DNA of 64,000 bases, taken from positions 257,501 through 321,500 of the forward strand of contig CAHIKZ030000959.1 of the NCBI GenBank assembly GCA_903632075.3, written 5' to 3'. Position 1 is the stretch's first letter. The number at the start of each line of letters is the position of its first letter. The notes under the pieces are model-generated. The model made no database searches. It saw only the letters and a program-made list of their open reading frames with translations, and had not been told where the DNA came from. Of the stretch, positions 9,884-20,515 are shown in pieces. This stretch comes from Acanthosepion pharaonis (Eukaryota > Mollusca > Cephalopoda > Sepiida > Sepiidae). The translations under genes and the position numbers were made by a program.

Positions 9884-10076
9884 GGAGGAAATAAATATTC
9901 GTACACATGAAAAATTGTATTTTTATAAATGTAAAAGCCTTAACTAAAACAAATTTTGATACATTTTATGTGTAAAGATACATTTTATTAAAAAATAGTA
10001 ATAAACTTAATTAATTCTTATTCTAACGGAAATTAATGCATTTTTCATTTTAGCTGATGAAAAAAGTATTCGTACA
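9881..10076 (+). repeat. Tc1-like left terminal inverted repeat
   Basis: Starts GTGGGAGGAAATAAAT right after a TA and ends near AGTATTCGTACAAA. It is the reverse complement of 11258-11457 with scattered changes. The ~196-base length is typical of Tc1-type elements with long IR/DR termini, and the same TATTCGTAC motif lies at both ends of the arm. Confidence 0.85.
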
Positions 10077-10098
10077 AAACAAAAAATGCATATTAACT

Positions 10099-11111
10099 TT
10101 AATACTTTGTGGAATATCCTTTATAGAGTTCAACAGATACCAGTCTATTCCTGTACGTCTCAACTAATGATTTGCACACATTGACTGGTATTTTGTCCCA
10201 TTCTTCTTGGCATATTGTCTTCAAATTCTTGATATTCGTTGGTGCCCTTTTCCCAATTTGAATTTTCAAATATCACCATAAATTCTCGATTGGGTTCAAG
10301 TCTGGGGACTGACTTGACCATTGCAAGACATCAACGTTACTTCCAGCTAACCATTTCCTTGTAGATCTAGCGGTATGCTTAGGATCATTATCCAGTTGGA
10401 AAACCCAATCCGGAGGTAGCCGAAGACTTTCAACAGAACGCATTAAATTGTCTTGTAGGATTTTCTGGTATCTTTCGGCATTCATCTTGCCATCAGTTAC
10501 TGGTATTCTGCCAACACCTTTTGCAGAAAAACAGTCCCAGATCATGATACTGCCACCACCAAACTTTACATTTGGCAACGTGTTCTTTGGTAAGTAGGCT
10601 TCACCGTCCTCCCTCCACACACGATTTCGATAATTATGACCAAACAACTCTATTTTAGTTTCATCTGTCGATAGTACTTTTTCCCAAAACGAATATTCTT
10701 TATCCTTATGCTCTCTAACGAATTTTAGCCTAGCATCTCTGTGTCGTTTCAAGAGGAGTAGAGTCTTCCTTGGGATGCGTGATTTCAGACTGTTTTTGTG
10801 CAGTTCTTTACTTATTGTATGTCTGGTTACTTTAATCCCTAATGCACGCAGATGTTCCTGCAGCTCTTCTCGGGTAACCTGGGGATTTTGTTGGATCTGG
10901 CGTCCTAATATCCTTGCTGATCTTAGAGAAATCTTCCTCGGAGCACCTGTTCTTTGGTTTTTCGACGCTGTTTAAACCTTGTAATGAACGAAGCAATTGT
11001 AGTAAAAGGAATATTCAGGTTGTTAGAAATCGTTCTGTAACTGTTCCAATCTTTCCAAAGAGACAAAATGTGTTGTTTTTGTGAAATAGTCAATTCTTTA
11101 CATTTAGGCAT
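10099..11111 (-). pseudogene. Tc1/mariner transposase, DD34E, inactivated
   Basis: A cut-and-paste transposase of about 335 codons on the minus strand between long TIRs. The ATG at 11109-11111 opens an N-terminal helix-turn-helix (ELTISQKQHILSLWKDWNSY, then TTIASFITRFK). After a frameshift near 10940-10960 comes a second HTH (LQEHLRALGIKVTRHTISKE). The DDE domain follows, with STDETKIELFG (first Asp), QLDNDPKHTA (second Asp) and SPDLNPIENLW (Glu), spaced 34 residues as in DD34E. A TGA directly after NLW at about 10270 and another frameshift near 10150 break the C terminus, which ends at TAA 10099-10101. It is not functional but is a young-looking copy. Confidence 0.92.
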
Positions 11112-11257
11112 TATTAGAACCTTCTCGTAAGACTAGAAATTGCAGAATGCTCTGATAATGGCTAATAGCGTTAAATATAATTACTAATAACATTACTGGA
11201 ATATTCTAGAATATACGTTTTTCATAATTAATTGATTATTTTATTCTAATAATTGAT

Positions 11258-11457
11258 TTGTACGAATACTTTTTTTCACCAGTTAGAATTTTAAAAATGC
11301 ATTAATTTCTGTTAGAATAAGAATTAATTAAGTTTATTATTATTTTTTAATAGTATGTGTCTTTATACATAAAATGTGCCGAGATTTGTTTTATTTAAGG
11401 CTTTTACACTTATAAAAATATAATTTTTCAAGTGTTCGAATATTTATTTCCCCCCAC
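11258..11457 (-). repeat. Tc1-like right terminal inverted repeat
   Basis: Mirror of 9881-10076, ending ATTTATTTCCCCCCAC followed by TCTATATA. It defines the right edge of a ~1.58 kb element. Confidence 0.85.
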
Positions 11458-11472
11458 TCTATATATATATTG

Positions 11473-12047
11473 TCTATATTTAGGCATCATTTTTTCATTC
11501 ATACACGTTTCATTAAATAATATAGACAAGTGTTGTCTATTTATTTTATGTAAATTCTTTTCATAACGTCTCATAAGCTTTATAACATCATTAAAAGAAG
11601 AAAGAAAATCACAGCATTGATACATATTTTTTAATCCAATCTAAGCTTTCGGCTTACATAAGCCATTATCGAAGATGACAATTAAAGTACAATACAATTA
11701 TATTTAAACATGAAAACAATAAACAAAAACTAAAAATTCTTGAAGCTATATACATAAAACAGTTGAAACCTAACCTGAACAAAATAGACTATGAAATATC
11801 CACAAATATTCTTAAATGTCTATAATTGGTAACAGAAGCCATTGGTTTATACCAACGGCTTCCCATACTTAATACTTCTCGAATTCACTCTCGCATGGTC
11901 ATGTGTGGCGTCGTCGGCTGCGGTGCGGTTTTCGCTTCCAGCGTCTTATATGCACGTGTTTATCGTTGTTTGGAGGTCATCCATGTAAAGAGAAATGGAC
12001 TATCATCACTTTCTTGTCTGTATATTGCTTAATATATTGTATTGTAA
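11473..12047 (+). pseudogene. Penelope-like element: terminus plus GIY-YIG C terminus
   Basis: A Penelope terminus (11473-11560, TTTCATTAAATAATATAGAC) is followed by a stem GGCUUA/UAAGCC plus GAAA on the minus strand (11655-11685). It is followed in turn by the last ~40 codons of the GIY-YIG region (11725-11825, KLKILEAIYIKQLKPNLNKI) ending at a TAA. The 3' UTR (11826-12047) matches the reverse complement of 22560-22860. The RT and the catalytic GIY-YIG part are missing, so this is a 5'-truncated copy preceded by a terminal-repeat-like segment. The 3' edge lies in LINE-B sequence (GGAGAGCTA). Confidence 0.75.
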
Positions 12048-12235
12048 TTAGGAGAGCTATAAAATCACAGGAAATTGTGGAGAGCCATAATCACCAACGT
12101 AATGAAGGGCCAACGCCATATAAAAGAAGATGTGTGAAAGGAAACACTTCTGAAACACGAAAGAAATATAATACAATAAGTGATTAAGATTCAAATATTG
12201 AGAGAAACTTGTAGTCATGGCAAGAATTTTCACTT
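12048..12235 (+). pseudogene. LINE-B 3' end (interrupted by the Penelope copy)
   Basis: The last ~25 codons (KLWRAMIANVMKGH-type, here diverged) and 3' UTR of LINE-B. It aligns with 13140-13325 from GAGAGCTAYAAAATYACAGG through GTGATTAAGATTCAAATATT. The upstream part is replaced by the Penelope element ending at 12047. Confidence 0.65.
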
Positions 12236-12765
12236 ATACGTTTTTCTTGAATATTTCTTCTCTTCATATCCGCATCCACATACGGGCCGTTCCTCGAACA
12301 ACATGTGGGTTAGGGTGGGAAGAAAAAAAAAGTTTTTTGTACGAAAAAGAATGAAGACCATTTATTTGCTTTATAATATCTCCAGGATGATGTCCAGTGC
12401 AGCCATTTTTGACTACGTTAGGGCGACTAGATTTGCTCAGAAGCTGGGGTGGCATTACGAAAAAAATCAGGTCTTTCACACACACATACACACACACACA
12501 CACACACAAAATCAGAGGTCGCAGTATACATGAAGTAGACTTATACATGAGTATGTTGTGGGGGTTCTACTAAAAAACGATTTTGTAACTTATAATTAAC
12601 GTTGTGGAAACGTAGAAACGTTATTTTGCTAGCTGACAAGGCCGGATCTTCTTGCCTATTGAAATGTCCCCAAAATTAGAAACAGTAACTTGATAATATG
12701 TATCTTCTCCCTTCGTCTGAATAACGGTAGTTATATGAAGTGACATTGATTTTCTTGGGATTTAT
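12236..12765. other. Non-coding stretch with (CA)n
   Basis: Contains a (CA)n tract at 12475-12508 and no convincing gene. The overlapping frames on both strands here are short and unrelated to known families. Confidence 0.4.
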
Positions 12766-12769
12766 TCAA

Positions 12770-13330
12770 ATATTTCGTTTCAACCACAAACAATGGAAGA
12801 ATAGTAGGCAAAGTATTAAGAAACAGGAACATTTCGTTAGAAAAGAAAAGTGCAGTGAAATCTCACGCAAAATCATTCCTCCTGTATGGCAGTGAATGCT
12901 GGATAATGTCTTCACAGGTGCAGGATGCTGAGAATACCAAGTTTTAGAGAACATGTAATAAAAAAAGGACATTTATACTTAACATCAGGAAGAAAGAGAT
13001 TAAATGTCTAGCACACTTAATGAGGAAAGACGGCTTGAAAAATTTGATACTCACTGGTCAGATTGAAGGCAAGAGAGATGGAGAAAAACAATGCATAATC
13101 TACTTAAAGAGTTTGAGTAAATGGATAGCGGAACAAAGTTTAGGAGGAGAGCTACAAAATTACAGGAAACTGTGGAGAGCCATGATCGCCAACGTCATGA
13201 AGGGCCACACTATATAAAAGAAAATGTATGAAATAAAACACAACTTCTGAAAGACGAAATAGATATAAAACAATGAGTGATTAAGATTCAAATATTGAAA
13301 GTATTTGGCAGTCATGTCAAGAATTTTCGG
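12770..13330 (+). pseudogene. LINE-B C terminus
   Basis: Fragment of a non-LTR retrotransposon. 12790-13010 carries a damaged KVLRNRNISL ... FLLYGSECWIMSSQ segment. 13020-13217 is an open C-terminal frame with LMRKDGLKNLILTGQIEGKR, LSKWIAEQSLG and KLWRAMIANVMKGH before the stop TAA. This C terminus is common downstream of RT domains in invertebrate LINEs. The clade cannot be fixed from this piece. The 3' UTR continues to about 13330. Confidence 0.75.
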
Positions 13331-13470
13331 TTGTTTTTCGTGAATTATAACTAGATTTGTCCCGTTTTAAGTTCCAGCAATAGTCATACCATTCTTCTAT
13401 AACTTTAATGTCCGGGTGGAATCTTTCACCTTGCTCATCGCTAACATCACCTATATTAACTTCTATCATT
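13317..13470 (-). pseudogene. Fragment of an uncharacterised repeat-encoded protein (SDEQGERFH)
   Basis: The minus-strand frame 13317-13595 contains VSDEQGERFHPDIKVIEEWY followed by DYCWNLKRD. That pairing of motifs is familiar from the C terminus of a widespread uncharacterised invertebrate protein family found in repetitive contexts. The stretch normally between the two motifs seems deleted. Upstream residues (13470-13595) do not fit and probably belong to another repeat. Function unknown. Confidence 0.5.
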
Positions 13471-13525
13471 GACAAACTCAAGTTTTTATCGTAAATGTTT
13501 GATTCAAAGAATGTAAAGCGATTAC

Positions 13526-14045
13526 TGTATTTTGCAGCTTGCAAGACGCATTTTTTCCCCCAAAAAACCTTGTAAAATACGTGTGCGTCTTCCAAGACGA
13601 ATGTAAGGCAACACCCAGTCTCAAGTAAGCTTGGACGGTCACCTAATTAGCTTGACTGACAGGGACGTGCATTTGTATGTTGTGTCATTACACTAGAATG
13701 TTACCTATGTGTAATTACACTAGAATGTTACATATCTAATTCAGCCTTGATGTAACCTCAGCGCTGAGCTGTTACAAGTATTTTCAAGACTATACACTTT
13801 CCTGGAGCCGAGCCACAAGTTTAAACATGCTCTAGTTACTAACAGCGGCGGGAGCTTTTCTGTCTTGACTAGTATGTCATTGCCATACAAACAAAATCAG
13901 ACAAGTGATTAATGTAAACAATATGTAGCGCCAGTATTTAAGGGACGCATGGTGAAGGTGTTGTTGTATGAGAATGACTTTTTTAGAAATTTCTTTCCAA
14001 TATTAGGGTGCGTCTTCCAAGCCGCAGCGTATTGTAAGAAAATAC
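13526..14045. mobile_element. Candidate non-autonomous DNA transposon
   Basis: The left edge GCAGCTTGCAAGACGCA and the right edge TGCGTCTTCCAAGCCGCAGC are imperfect inverted repeats about 500 bp apart. An internal duplication of ATTACACTAGAATGTTAC occurs at 13686 and 13712. GCGTCTT-type termini are seen in some pogo-like elements. Target-site duplication is not clear. Confidence 0.35.
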
Positions 14046-14124
14046 GGAGAATACGTTATACCCAAGGACTTTATATTGGAAAGGCAGTATACAGAACAAT
14101 CAAACAGGAAAAAATCAGTTGCTC

Positions 14125-14345
14125 CGTTCTACCCACCTCCCACCATACTTACCTGGCCTTGCACCATCGGATGATTGCCATTCACAATCGATACAAAACG
14201 CTTTGATGGTGGAATCCTTCTCAAATGAAAACCAAATTAAAGTGTTCGTTGAACACTTTTTCACATCAAAACCCACAAAATTTCACTAAAAAATGGCCGA
14301 AGTGCTGACCGGGATTTGTCAACAATAATCTATATAAATAAAGCA
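14125..14345 (+). pseudogene. Mariner transposase C-terminal fragment
   Basis: One frame reads HLPPYLPGLAPSDDCHSQSI, then QNALMVESFSNENQIKVFVE, HFFTSKPTKFH, stop, KMAEVLTGICQQ. The PPYxPxLAPSD motif contains the third catalytic Asp of mariner (DD34D) transposases, and the following FF.SKP.KF segment matches the usual C terminus. Several residues around the PPY motif are altered and two stops interrupt. No TIR was found next to it. Confidence 0.72.
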
Positions 14346-14817
14346 CAGTGTACTTTAATTTTGCTTTTCACCACAATTTTAATTAAACCGTAATTAAAAT
14401 TTAAGTGGGATATAGTACGTTGGCCATATGCTTTTTTCTTCTTTTTCTATCACGCGTATTGTGACGGATTTGAAGTATTACATAGTTAAGGTTCCCTAAT
14501 GTCTTTTAAGAAGAATGACTTTATGTGAAGGGATCATCAAGAATGGTGATTTTAAAAGAACCTCAAAATTGCGCGCGAAATAAATATAAACAAACTACGG
14601 AAATCGGTTGCGTATACGAAGAAAGATTTTGCCGATTTAATATGTCGGAAATAATTTAATTATTTCTAAATTCTTATAACTTTTACGTAGATAGGAGGCT
14701 GAAAGTAAAAGTCTGGAGGCCCCAAATCCCTCTACAAGAGCTAGGCTAAAGACTGCCCAAAGGTCGACTTCTAATTGGATAAAATATAAGTGTACCTTAT
14801 TTATTGAAGAATAAAGT
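14346..14817. other. Non-coding AT-rich stretch
   Basis: No gene, RNA or shared repeat recognised. Confidence 0.4.
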
Positions 14818-15935
14818 TGATTTTTATAGTTTGATTAACTTGCTATTCCTTTTTTCAATCGTATCCAGGCGGTTTATTCCTAGTAAATATCTGGTGTATA
14901 TTCTTCTCAATGAAATGAAGTTTTCCTAAGAATTCAAACAGATATTTCTGTCGTATTTTGTCAAAGTTTTTCAGTTTCTATTTATTTATTAGAGGCATGC
15001 ATTACGGCTAAGACTGCAGAACCGGAGAGCCGAGTTCGAATTTCAGTCGAGATCGTTACATTCACTTGCGTGCTAATATCATTGAGAAATGTATGAATCC
15101 AGTTTTTCTCTTTCTAGCTTTTGGCAAATTGGCGGACAGACGGTGTTCTGTAGCCTTGGGTGGCAATCAGTCTAGGAGAAGGAGAAACTTTGAATTCAAA
15201 ACCTACCCCCAGCTATGGGTAAATAGCAGGACAAACTGTGTTCTATAGCCTTGGGTGGAAACCAGTCTAGGAGAAGGAGAAACTATGAATTCAAAACCAA
15301 CCCCACCAGCTATGGGTAAATAGCAGGAGAAACTGTGTTCTATAGCCTTGGTTGGAAACCACTATATGAGAAGGAAAAACTTTGTATTCGAAACCAGCCT
15401 ACTCATTAGCTATGGGTAAATAGCAGGACAGACTAGGTTCTATAGCCATGGGTGGATACCGGTCCAGGAGATAAATAATTTGTGTTCAAAACCAGCCACC
15501 ACCCAGGTATGGGTAAATAGCCTTGGGTCTATTGTCTTGGGTGACAACTGGGGTCTATAGCCTTGGATGACAGCCAGCCTAGGAGAAGGAAAAACTCTGA
15601 ATTCAAAAAAATCCTCCCCAGCAGTCATGGGTAAGTAGCAGGCCAGACTGGGTTCTATAGCCGTGGGTGGAAACCCGTCCAGGAGATGAAAAGCAGCCTC
15701 CTTCCAGTTATGGGTAAATCGTAGGCCAGACTGGGTTCTCTAGCCTTGGGTGGCAACCAGTCTAAGAGAAGGAAACTCTGACAAAAATGGAAATTATCTA
15801 TATTGTTCCTTTTAACAAAATCATTGTCTGACTAGCAGATATGCTTTCCATAATTCCTCAAGCCGATTAGTTCGTAATGTGATACTTTCAATTAAGAAGG
15901 TAAGTGAGAAGATTCTGCTATTGAATATATAGATT
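14818..15935 (+). repeat. Segmental duplication, copy A
   Basis: Pairs with 16900-17815. The shared layout is a ~170-bp left flank (TATCCAGGCGGTTTATTCC ...), a tRNA-like SINE head, an array of body units, and a shared right flank (TTGTCTGACTAGC ... GGTAAGTGAGAAGATTCT). Both flanks match, so the whole locus was duplicated. Spacing between copies is about 2.08 kb. Confidence 0.75.
14994..15785 (+). mobile_element. tRNA-derived SINE with tandemly expanded body
   Basis: A tRNA-like head (14996-15060) has a B-box-like GAGTTCGAATTTCAG. It is followed by about seven ~95-105-bp body units built around AGCTATGGGTAAATAGCAGG, TTCTATAGCCTTGGGTGG and CCAGTCTAGGAGAAGG. A single unit follows the head at 41163-41380, so the array arose by local amplification. 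tRNA-related SINEs are established in cephalopods. Confidence 0.7.
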
Positions 15936-16333
15936 GTTTTCAAGATGGAACCAGTATTTTTATACTTAAATCGAATAGATCGGTCTTGATTGGAATTTTT
16001 TTTATGTATTTCCAGTAAGAAATGCTGCTAACTATTTTTCATTCATGCCTTCTATCACAGGTTCATTACCACCCTTCCCAGTGTCCGGAGAACGACTTGT
16101 TACATTCCTTCATATCCCCTGATCCATCAGCTTATCTATAATCACGATGACATTAGAGTCCATCTCAAATAGCGTACGCGCCTCCCGTCTAATCTTAACT
16201 GTGGATCAAATCTGGATTTGCACACGTAAACAATCAAATTCGCCTCACATTGCATCGCTGATTAGATTAAAATAAATGATATAAGACCACCAGTCTCAAA
16301 CCTCTTCTCCACTTGAACTGAAATCGAATTGAA

Positions 16334-16520
16334 TTGATTGGCCGATTCAAAAATTTCATTACACCTTTTACGCATGAGCAGCTTGTTTACTTGCTAAAAC
16401 TTGTTAACCGGAAGGCATTTAACGCCATTGATAATATGGCGACAACTGCAAGCGAAGTTTATTTTGAAAAGACATGTTCTTACGTTTGGTGGAGTTTTCT
16501 AAGTGCCATCTTGTTTTTAG
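16334..16520 (+). other. Intron-like sequence upstream of candidate exon
   Basis: A 77-codon frame (16334-16567) starts here but crosses the acceptor at 16519-16520 in another frame. The ATGG at 16437 has a good start context (AATATGG). It could be a small unrelated frame, or intronic sequence of the gene whose last exon starts at 16521. Confidence 0.25.
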
Positions 16521-16709
16521 GCTTTAATTCCGGACGAGTACAGAGAGACTCTTCTGAAATATTTTGATCGAACCAGTCTGGCAGAAAAGAGACTTTTAGC
16601 AGACTTCGCGTCTCTATCGAGAATAATAAACACGGATCTAGCGTATCTGGTTCTTCGCACATCCTCAACAAAAACAACAACAACAACAACCAAAAGATGT
16701 ATCCGTTAA
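16521..16709 (+). CDS. Candidate 3'-terminal exon of an unidentified gene
   Basis: A splice-acceptor-like CCATCTTGTTTTTAG precedes a 62-codon frame that runs to TAA (16707-16709). It has no ATG, so simple ORF calling misses it. An AATAAA poly(A) signal follows at 16729-16734. The frame starts ALIPDEYRETLLKYFDRTSL, continues with AEKRLLADFASLSRIINTDL and AYLVLRTSS, and ends in a Thr run from an (ACA)n tract plus KRCIR. The composition is that of a soluble helical protein, unlike the repeats around it, and the in-frame TAG just upstream agrees with a splice. I do not recognise the family and found no certain upstream exon. Confidence 0.5.
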   Translation, partial: ALIPDEYRETLLKYFDRTSLAEKRLLADFASLSRIINTDLAYLVLRTSSTKTTTTTTKRCIR

Positions 16710-16728
16710 ACATTGTAATAGACTTGAA

Positions 16729-16734
16729 AATAAA
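16729..16734 (+). terminator. Poly(A) signal AATAAA
   Basis: Twenty bases after the stop of the candidate terminal exon. Confidence 0.45.
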
Positions 16735-16899
16735 ATGCAGTAGAAAAAAAAAATGAAAGAATCTGAAATGATAGAAATAATATGCATAACTCTTTCATGG
16801 CTGCCTTGTAGACAGGAAGTTCAAAAATTATAGTTCATCATAAATGGAAGACTAAAAAAAAGAAAAAAAAATCGTATGCAAAAATGTCGACATTTTTAT

Positions 16900-17815
16900 A
16901 GTTAGATTAATTTGTTATTCCGTTTTTAATCATATCCAGGCAGTTTTTATTCCTAGTAAATGTTCTGGTGTATATCTTTCTCTTATGAAATCAAGTTTTC
17001 CTTACAGTTCAAACAGATATTTGTGTCATATTTTATCAAGTTTTTTTTTTTTTTTTTTTTAATTTTTTTCATTTATCGAAGGCACCGTGGAGTAATGGAT
17101 AACGGCTAGGATTGCAGAATCGGAGAGGCGAGTTCGAATTCCAGTCTAGTTTATTAACTTCCCTTACTCGCCAATACCGCTGGGAAAAATATGAATCCAT
17201 CACTTCTCTCCCAAGCTATGGGTAAATAGCAGGGCAGACTGGGTTCTATAATCTTGGGTGACAACCAGTCTCGGAGAAGGAAAAATTCTGAATTCAAAAC
17301 CAGCCTCCCCAGCAGCTATGAGTAAAAAGCAGGACACATTATAGCCTTTCTGGTTGGCAACCAGTTTAAGAGAAGGAAAAACTTTGTATTAGAAACCAGC
17401 CTCCCCAGCAGCTATAAGTAAATAGCAGGACAGAGTGGGTTCTATAGCCTTGGGTGGAAATCGGTCCAAGAGATGAAAAAATTTGAATTCAAAAGCAACC
17501 TCCACCTAGCTATGAGTAAATAGCAGGCCAGACTGGGGTCTATAGCCTTGGGTGACTAGGAGACGAAAAAACTTTGAATTCAAAACCAGGCACCTCCTAG
17601 TTATGAGTAAATAGCAGGCTCTGTAGCCTTGGATGGCAACCAGTATAGGAGAAGGAAACTCTGACATAAATGGAATTTATTTATGACTCAACCTAATATA
17701 TTGTCTGACTAGCCGATATGCTTTTCATACTTCCTCAAGCCGAATAGTTTATAATGTGATATTCTTAAATAATAAGGTAAGTGAGAAGATTCTACTATTG
17801 AATATATTGAATCTA
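16900..17815 (+). repeat. Segmental duplication, copy B
   Basis: Partner of 14818-15935, with a poly-T run (17041-17060) just before the SINE and fewer body units. Confidence 0.75.
17081..17665 (+). mobile_element. tRNA-derived SINE with expanded body
   Basis: The head GGCACCGTGGAGTAATGGAT is A-box-like and is followed by GAGTTCGAATTCCAG (B-box-like). Five to six body units of about 100 bp follow. Same family as 14994-15785, 18890-19135 (minus) and 41163-41380. Confidence 0.75.
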
Positions 17816-18055
17816 TTGCCTTGACTAACAACCAGTCTAGTACAAGGAAAACTCGGAATTCAAACCGCCTGCTGCTTTGTAGGTCTTGCCTCTGTAACTT
17901 CTGAGAGGAGGGACGAGGTAACCTCAACATCGCATTAGTGCAAAAAGAACCGGAAAGCTATTGCACTATTCTACCTTGAATGTTACCATGAAACATAATC
18001 GTGAAATGGAGGGGAGTTGTGACCACTGCGGTGCAAAATGCGCTAAATGATGATA
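17816..18055 (+). repeat. SINE-body and LINE-tail fragments
   Basis: One more SINE body unit (about 17820-17870) is followed by sequence ending in (ATG)n-like ATGATGATGATT at 18058-18066, reminiscent of a LINE 3' end. No open frame. Confidence 0.35.
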
Positions 18056-18535
18056 TATGATGATGATTTTATCAAATGGTTTTGCGTATTAATACGTGGA
18101 AACAATATTAACAACATCAGATACGAAGATGAGACCGTCTTAATGGCAGGCACGGGAAGTAAACAGCGGGAATTTATGGACATGGCAGTAAAGGAAGGTT
18201 AGAAGAAAGAAATATAAATCATTTGTAAGAAGACAAAATGTATGGAGCCCAAGATCCGAAGCGTGAATTGGAAAACTCAGAATCAAGTAAATTCAGAAAG
18301 TTAACTGTCAGGTTAGTTTTATAACAGTCAGTTGAAAACGTGACAGCGAAATCCGAAGATGTCTTAGAACCGTAAAAGTTGCTTTCCAAAAGCTAAACAA
18401 AGTATTAAGAAAGAGGAAAATTTTGTTAGAAATAAAGAAAAGAGTTCTGAACCGCCATGTGATATCAATCTTCTTATATGGCTGTGAATGTTGTATCATC
18501 CCTTCACAGAAGAATATGACACTTCCGGCATCTAG
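18056..18535 (+). pseudogene. LINE-B reverse transcriptase fragment
   Basis: Shows the RT palm region NNIRYEDETVLMAGTGSKQ, where the YADD catalytic box has become YEDE, then a KKTKCME segment. It continues into KLNKVLRKRKILLEIKKRVL and SILLYGCECCI before decaying. Stops and frameshifts are frequent. Same family as 25640-27178. Confidence 0.7.
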
Positions 18536-18585
18536 TTCTAGAGAAAGACGGAAAAAAATAGAATAGACTGAACACAGAAGAAACG

Positions 18586-18889
18586 GTTGGTTGTTTTGTT
18601 TTATGGCATATCAAAACCTCAGTGGGTCATTTAATGCCAACAAAATTTTTAAATAGATTCATAGCGATAGTTTGGTTTGGTTTGTTTTGTTTTACGGCAT
18701 ATCAACCTCAATGGGTTATTTAATGCCGACAATTTTTTTTACTGGTAATATTTTTTCCTTCATAAATCTATTTTTGGTAATATTTTTTTTCTTCAAAAAT
18801 GAATTGCTAGCAATAATTTAAAAAAAAAAGTATTTCTGGTATTAAAATCTATTTTTACACTTTCATAATGTTTTGACCTGAGTTTGGGT
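18586..18889 (+). mobile_element. Family Q element, two partial copies
   Basis: Two starts of the repeat lie in tandem (18596 and 18686), each with TTTTGTTTTAYGGCATATCA and ATTTAATGCC. The second continues through three CTGGTAATATTTTTT/CAAAAA units to GTTTGGGTGTTAACTATTTG. The 3' part is missing. Confidence 0.65.
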
Positions 18890-19140
18890 GTTAACTATTT
18901 GCCAAACCATCCCCAGGCTGGTTTTGAATTCAGAGTTTTTCTTCTTTTAGACTGGTTGCCAAACAAGGCTATAGGGTCTAGTTTGCCCTGCTATTTTCCA
19001 ATAGCTGCTTGGAAAAGAGATTCATTCCTTTCCCAATTGATTTTTCCTGTAAGAGACTATAACGAACTCGGCTGGAATTCGAACACTGCTCTCCCATTTC
19101 TTATTCCAAGGTTCCATCCATTGTACCACCGAACATCCGA
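18890..19140 (-). mobile_element. tRNA-derived SINE, single body unit
   Basis: Minus-strand copy: head near 19140 with GTACAATGGAT and a B-box-like GTGTTCGAATTCCAG, then body with AATAGCAGGGCA, TATAGCCTTG and GAATTCAAAACCAGCC ending at about 18895. Confidence 0.75.
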
Positions 19141-19194
19141 AAGCCTGAAAGTTATGGGTGGGAGCAAATAAATACTTTCACTTTCTTGCAGGTG

Positions 19195-19475
19195 CTCAGA
19201 TTGATATTTAAGAAGTTCAGCTTAGACGGCCAGGCCGGGGGACTAACCCCGATGGAACCAACAGTCCGTGAACAAGGTGAGACTTCAAGTCGGAGGACAT
19301 CGGTTATGGTCTGACCGGGTGAAGGATGGGATTCGCCAGGTCTACTAGCCCAAGAAACGCATTGTCTGATTGAATGCCGGCCGAGACACGTGGAGGGAGT
19401 TGGTCAGTTACGTTACGACCACACCCAATCATGTGGCTGCTGCTGCTTCTGCTGCTGCTGATGATGATGAAATTA
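19195..19475 (+). pseudogene. LINE-D C-terminal fragment
   Basis: A G+C-rich patch. The frame reads LWSDRVKDGIRQVY, stop, PKKRIV, then DTWRELVSYVTTTPNHVAAA followed by (GCT)n and (GAT)n codons. RVKDxIRQ...RDxWRxLV...TTPNHVAA is a familiar C terminus of invertebrate non-LTR retrotransposons. The start near 19200 is uncertain. A different family from LINE-A, B and C. Confidence 0.65.
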
Positions 19476-19795
19476 AGCTGGCACTAGTTCGTCATAATGA
19501 GGTCTGTAATGAGTATCATTTGCAATAAACGACCAATTGGCTGCCAGACAATTTTGCTTTTTATTGCTCTATGGCAGGCGCATTATTTTTGTATAGTGAT
19601 CATTAAAAAAAAATTAATTAGGAAAACATTGGGAATTGATCTTTGGGAACGAGATCAATACAGGCGCCATAATTATAGAGAAAGAAAAATCCTGTTATCA
19701 GATCAGGGGCTCTCATGGATTTAATTTTAGGTTCTGGACGGCTAATAATGACCTTAAGAAATTTAGTTTTTGCCAAATATTGTTATTGCTATAGA

Positions 19796-19829
<34 letters not shown>

Positions 19830-19889
19830 GCAGTCGGTCTGTTTATATCTATCTATCTATATCAGATCACCTCTCAGTCGGTCTGTTCA

Positions 19890-19923
<34 letters not shown>

Positions 19924-19953
19924 CATCAGATCACATCTCAGTCGGTCTGTTCA

Positions 19954-19991
<38 letters not shown>

Positions 19992-20053
19992 CATCTATCT
20001 ATCATCTATCTATCTATCTATCTATCTACATCAGATCATCTCATATCTGTTCA

Positions 20054-20087
<34 letters not shown>

Positions 20088-20117
20088 CATCAGATCACAT
20101 CTCAGTCGGTCTGTTCA

Positions 20118-20151
<34 letters not shown>

Positions 20152-20152
20152 A
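19796..20152 (+). repeat. (ATCT)n array with higher-order units
   Basis: ATCT tracts are punctuated by CATCAGATCACATCTCAGTC and GGTCTGTTCAT, giving roughly 70-bp higher-order units repeated about four times. All frames without stops here encode YLSIYLSI-type low complexity. Confidence 0.9.
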
Positions 20153-20350
20153 TTAAGTAATATTTTGTTGCTTTCACGTGAAAACATGAAATTCCGGATA
20201 ACAATGTGTTTTTTAAATTTAATGCAAAAAAAATCGCTTGTAAATCTTTACAAGTTGATGGACTTTTTATATGATAAAAATTTAATTCTGAAAATTTAAT
20301 TCTAATTTTTTACTTAGTAAGTTCTATGAAATATCTGGGTGACGGGCCAT

Positions 20351-20351
<1 letters not shown>

Positions 20352-20394
<43 letters not shown>

Positions 20395-20404
20395 CAGTCT
20401 GTTC

Positions 20405-20441
<37 letters not shown>

Positions 20442-20515
20442 ACAGTCTGTTCCTATCTATCTATCTATCTATCTATATCTATCTAAGTCTAATCATATCT
20501 ATCTATATCAGTTTT
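20352..20515 (+). repeat. (ATCT)n array
   Basis: Three ATCT blocks separated by CAGTCTGTTC. Confidence 0.9.

Noticed and set aside
19715..20156. Frames of 128-145 codons (YLSIYLSI)
   Set aside because: Translation of (ATCT)n; the same artefact appears at 45503-45957, 49819-50109 and 24903-25605.
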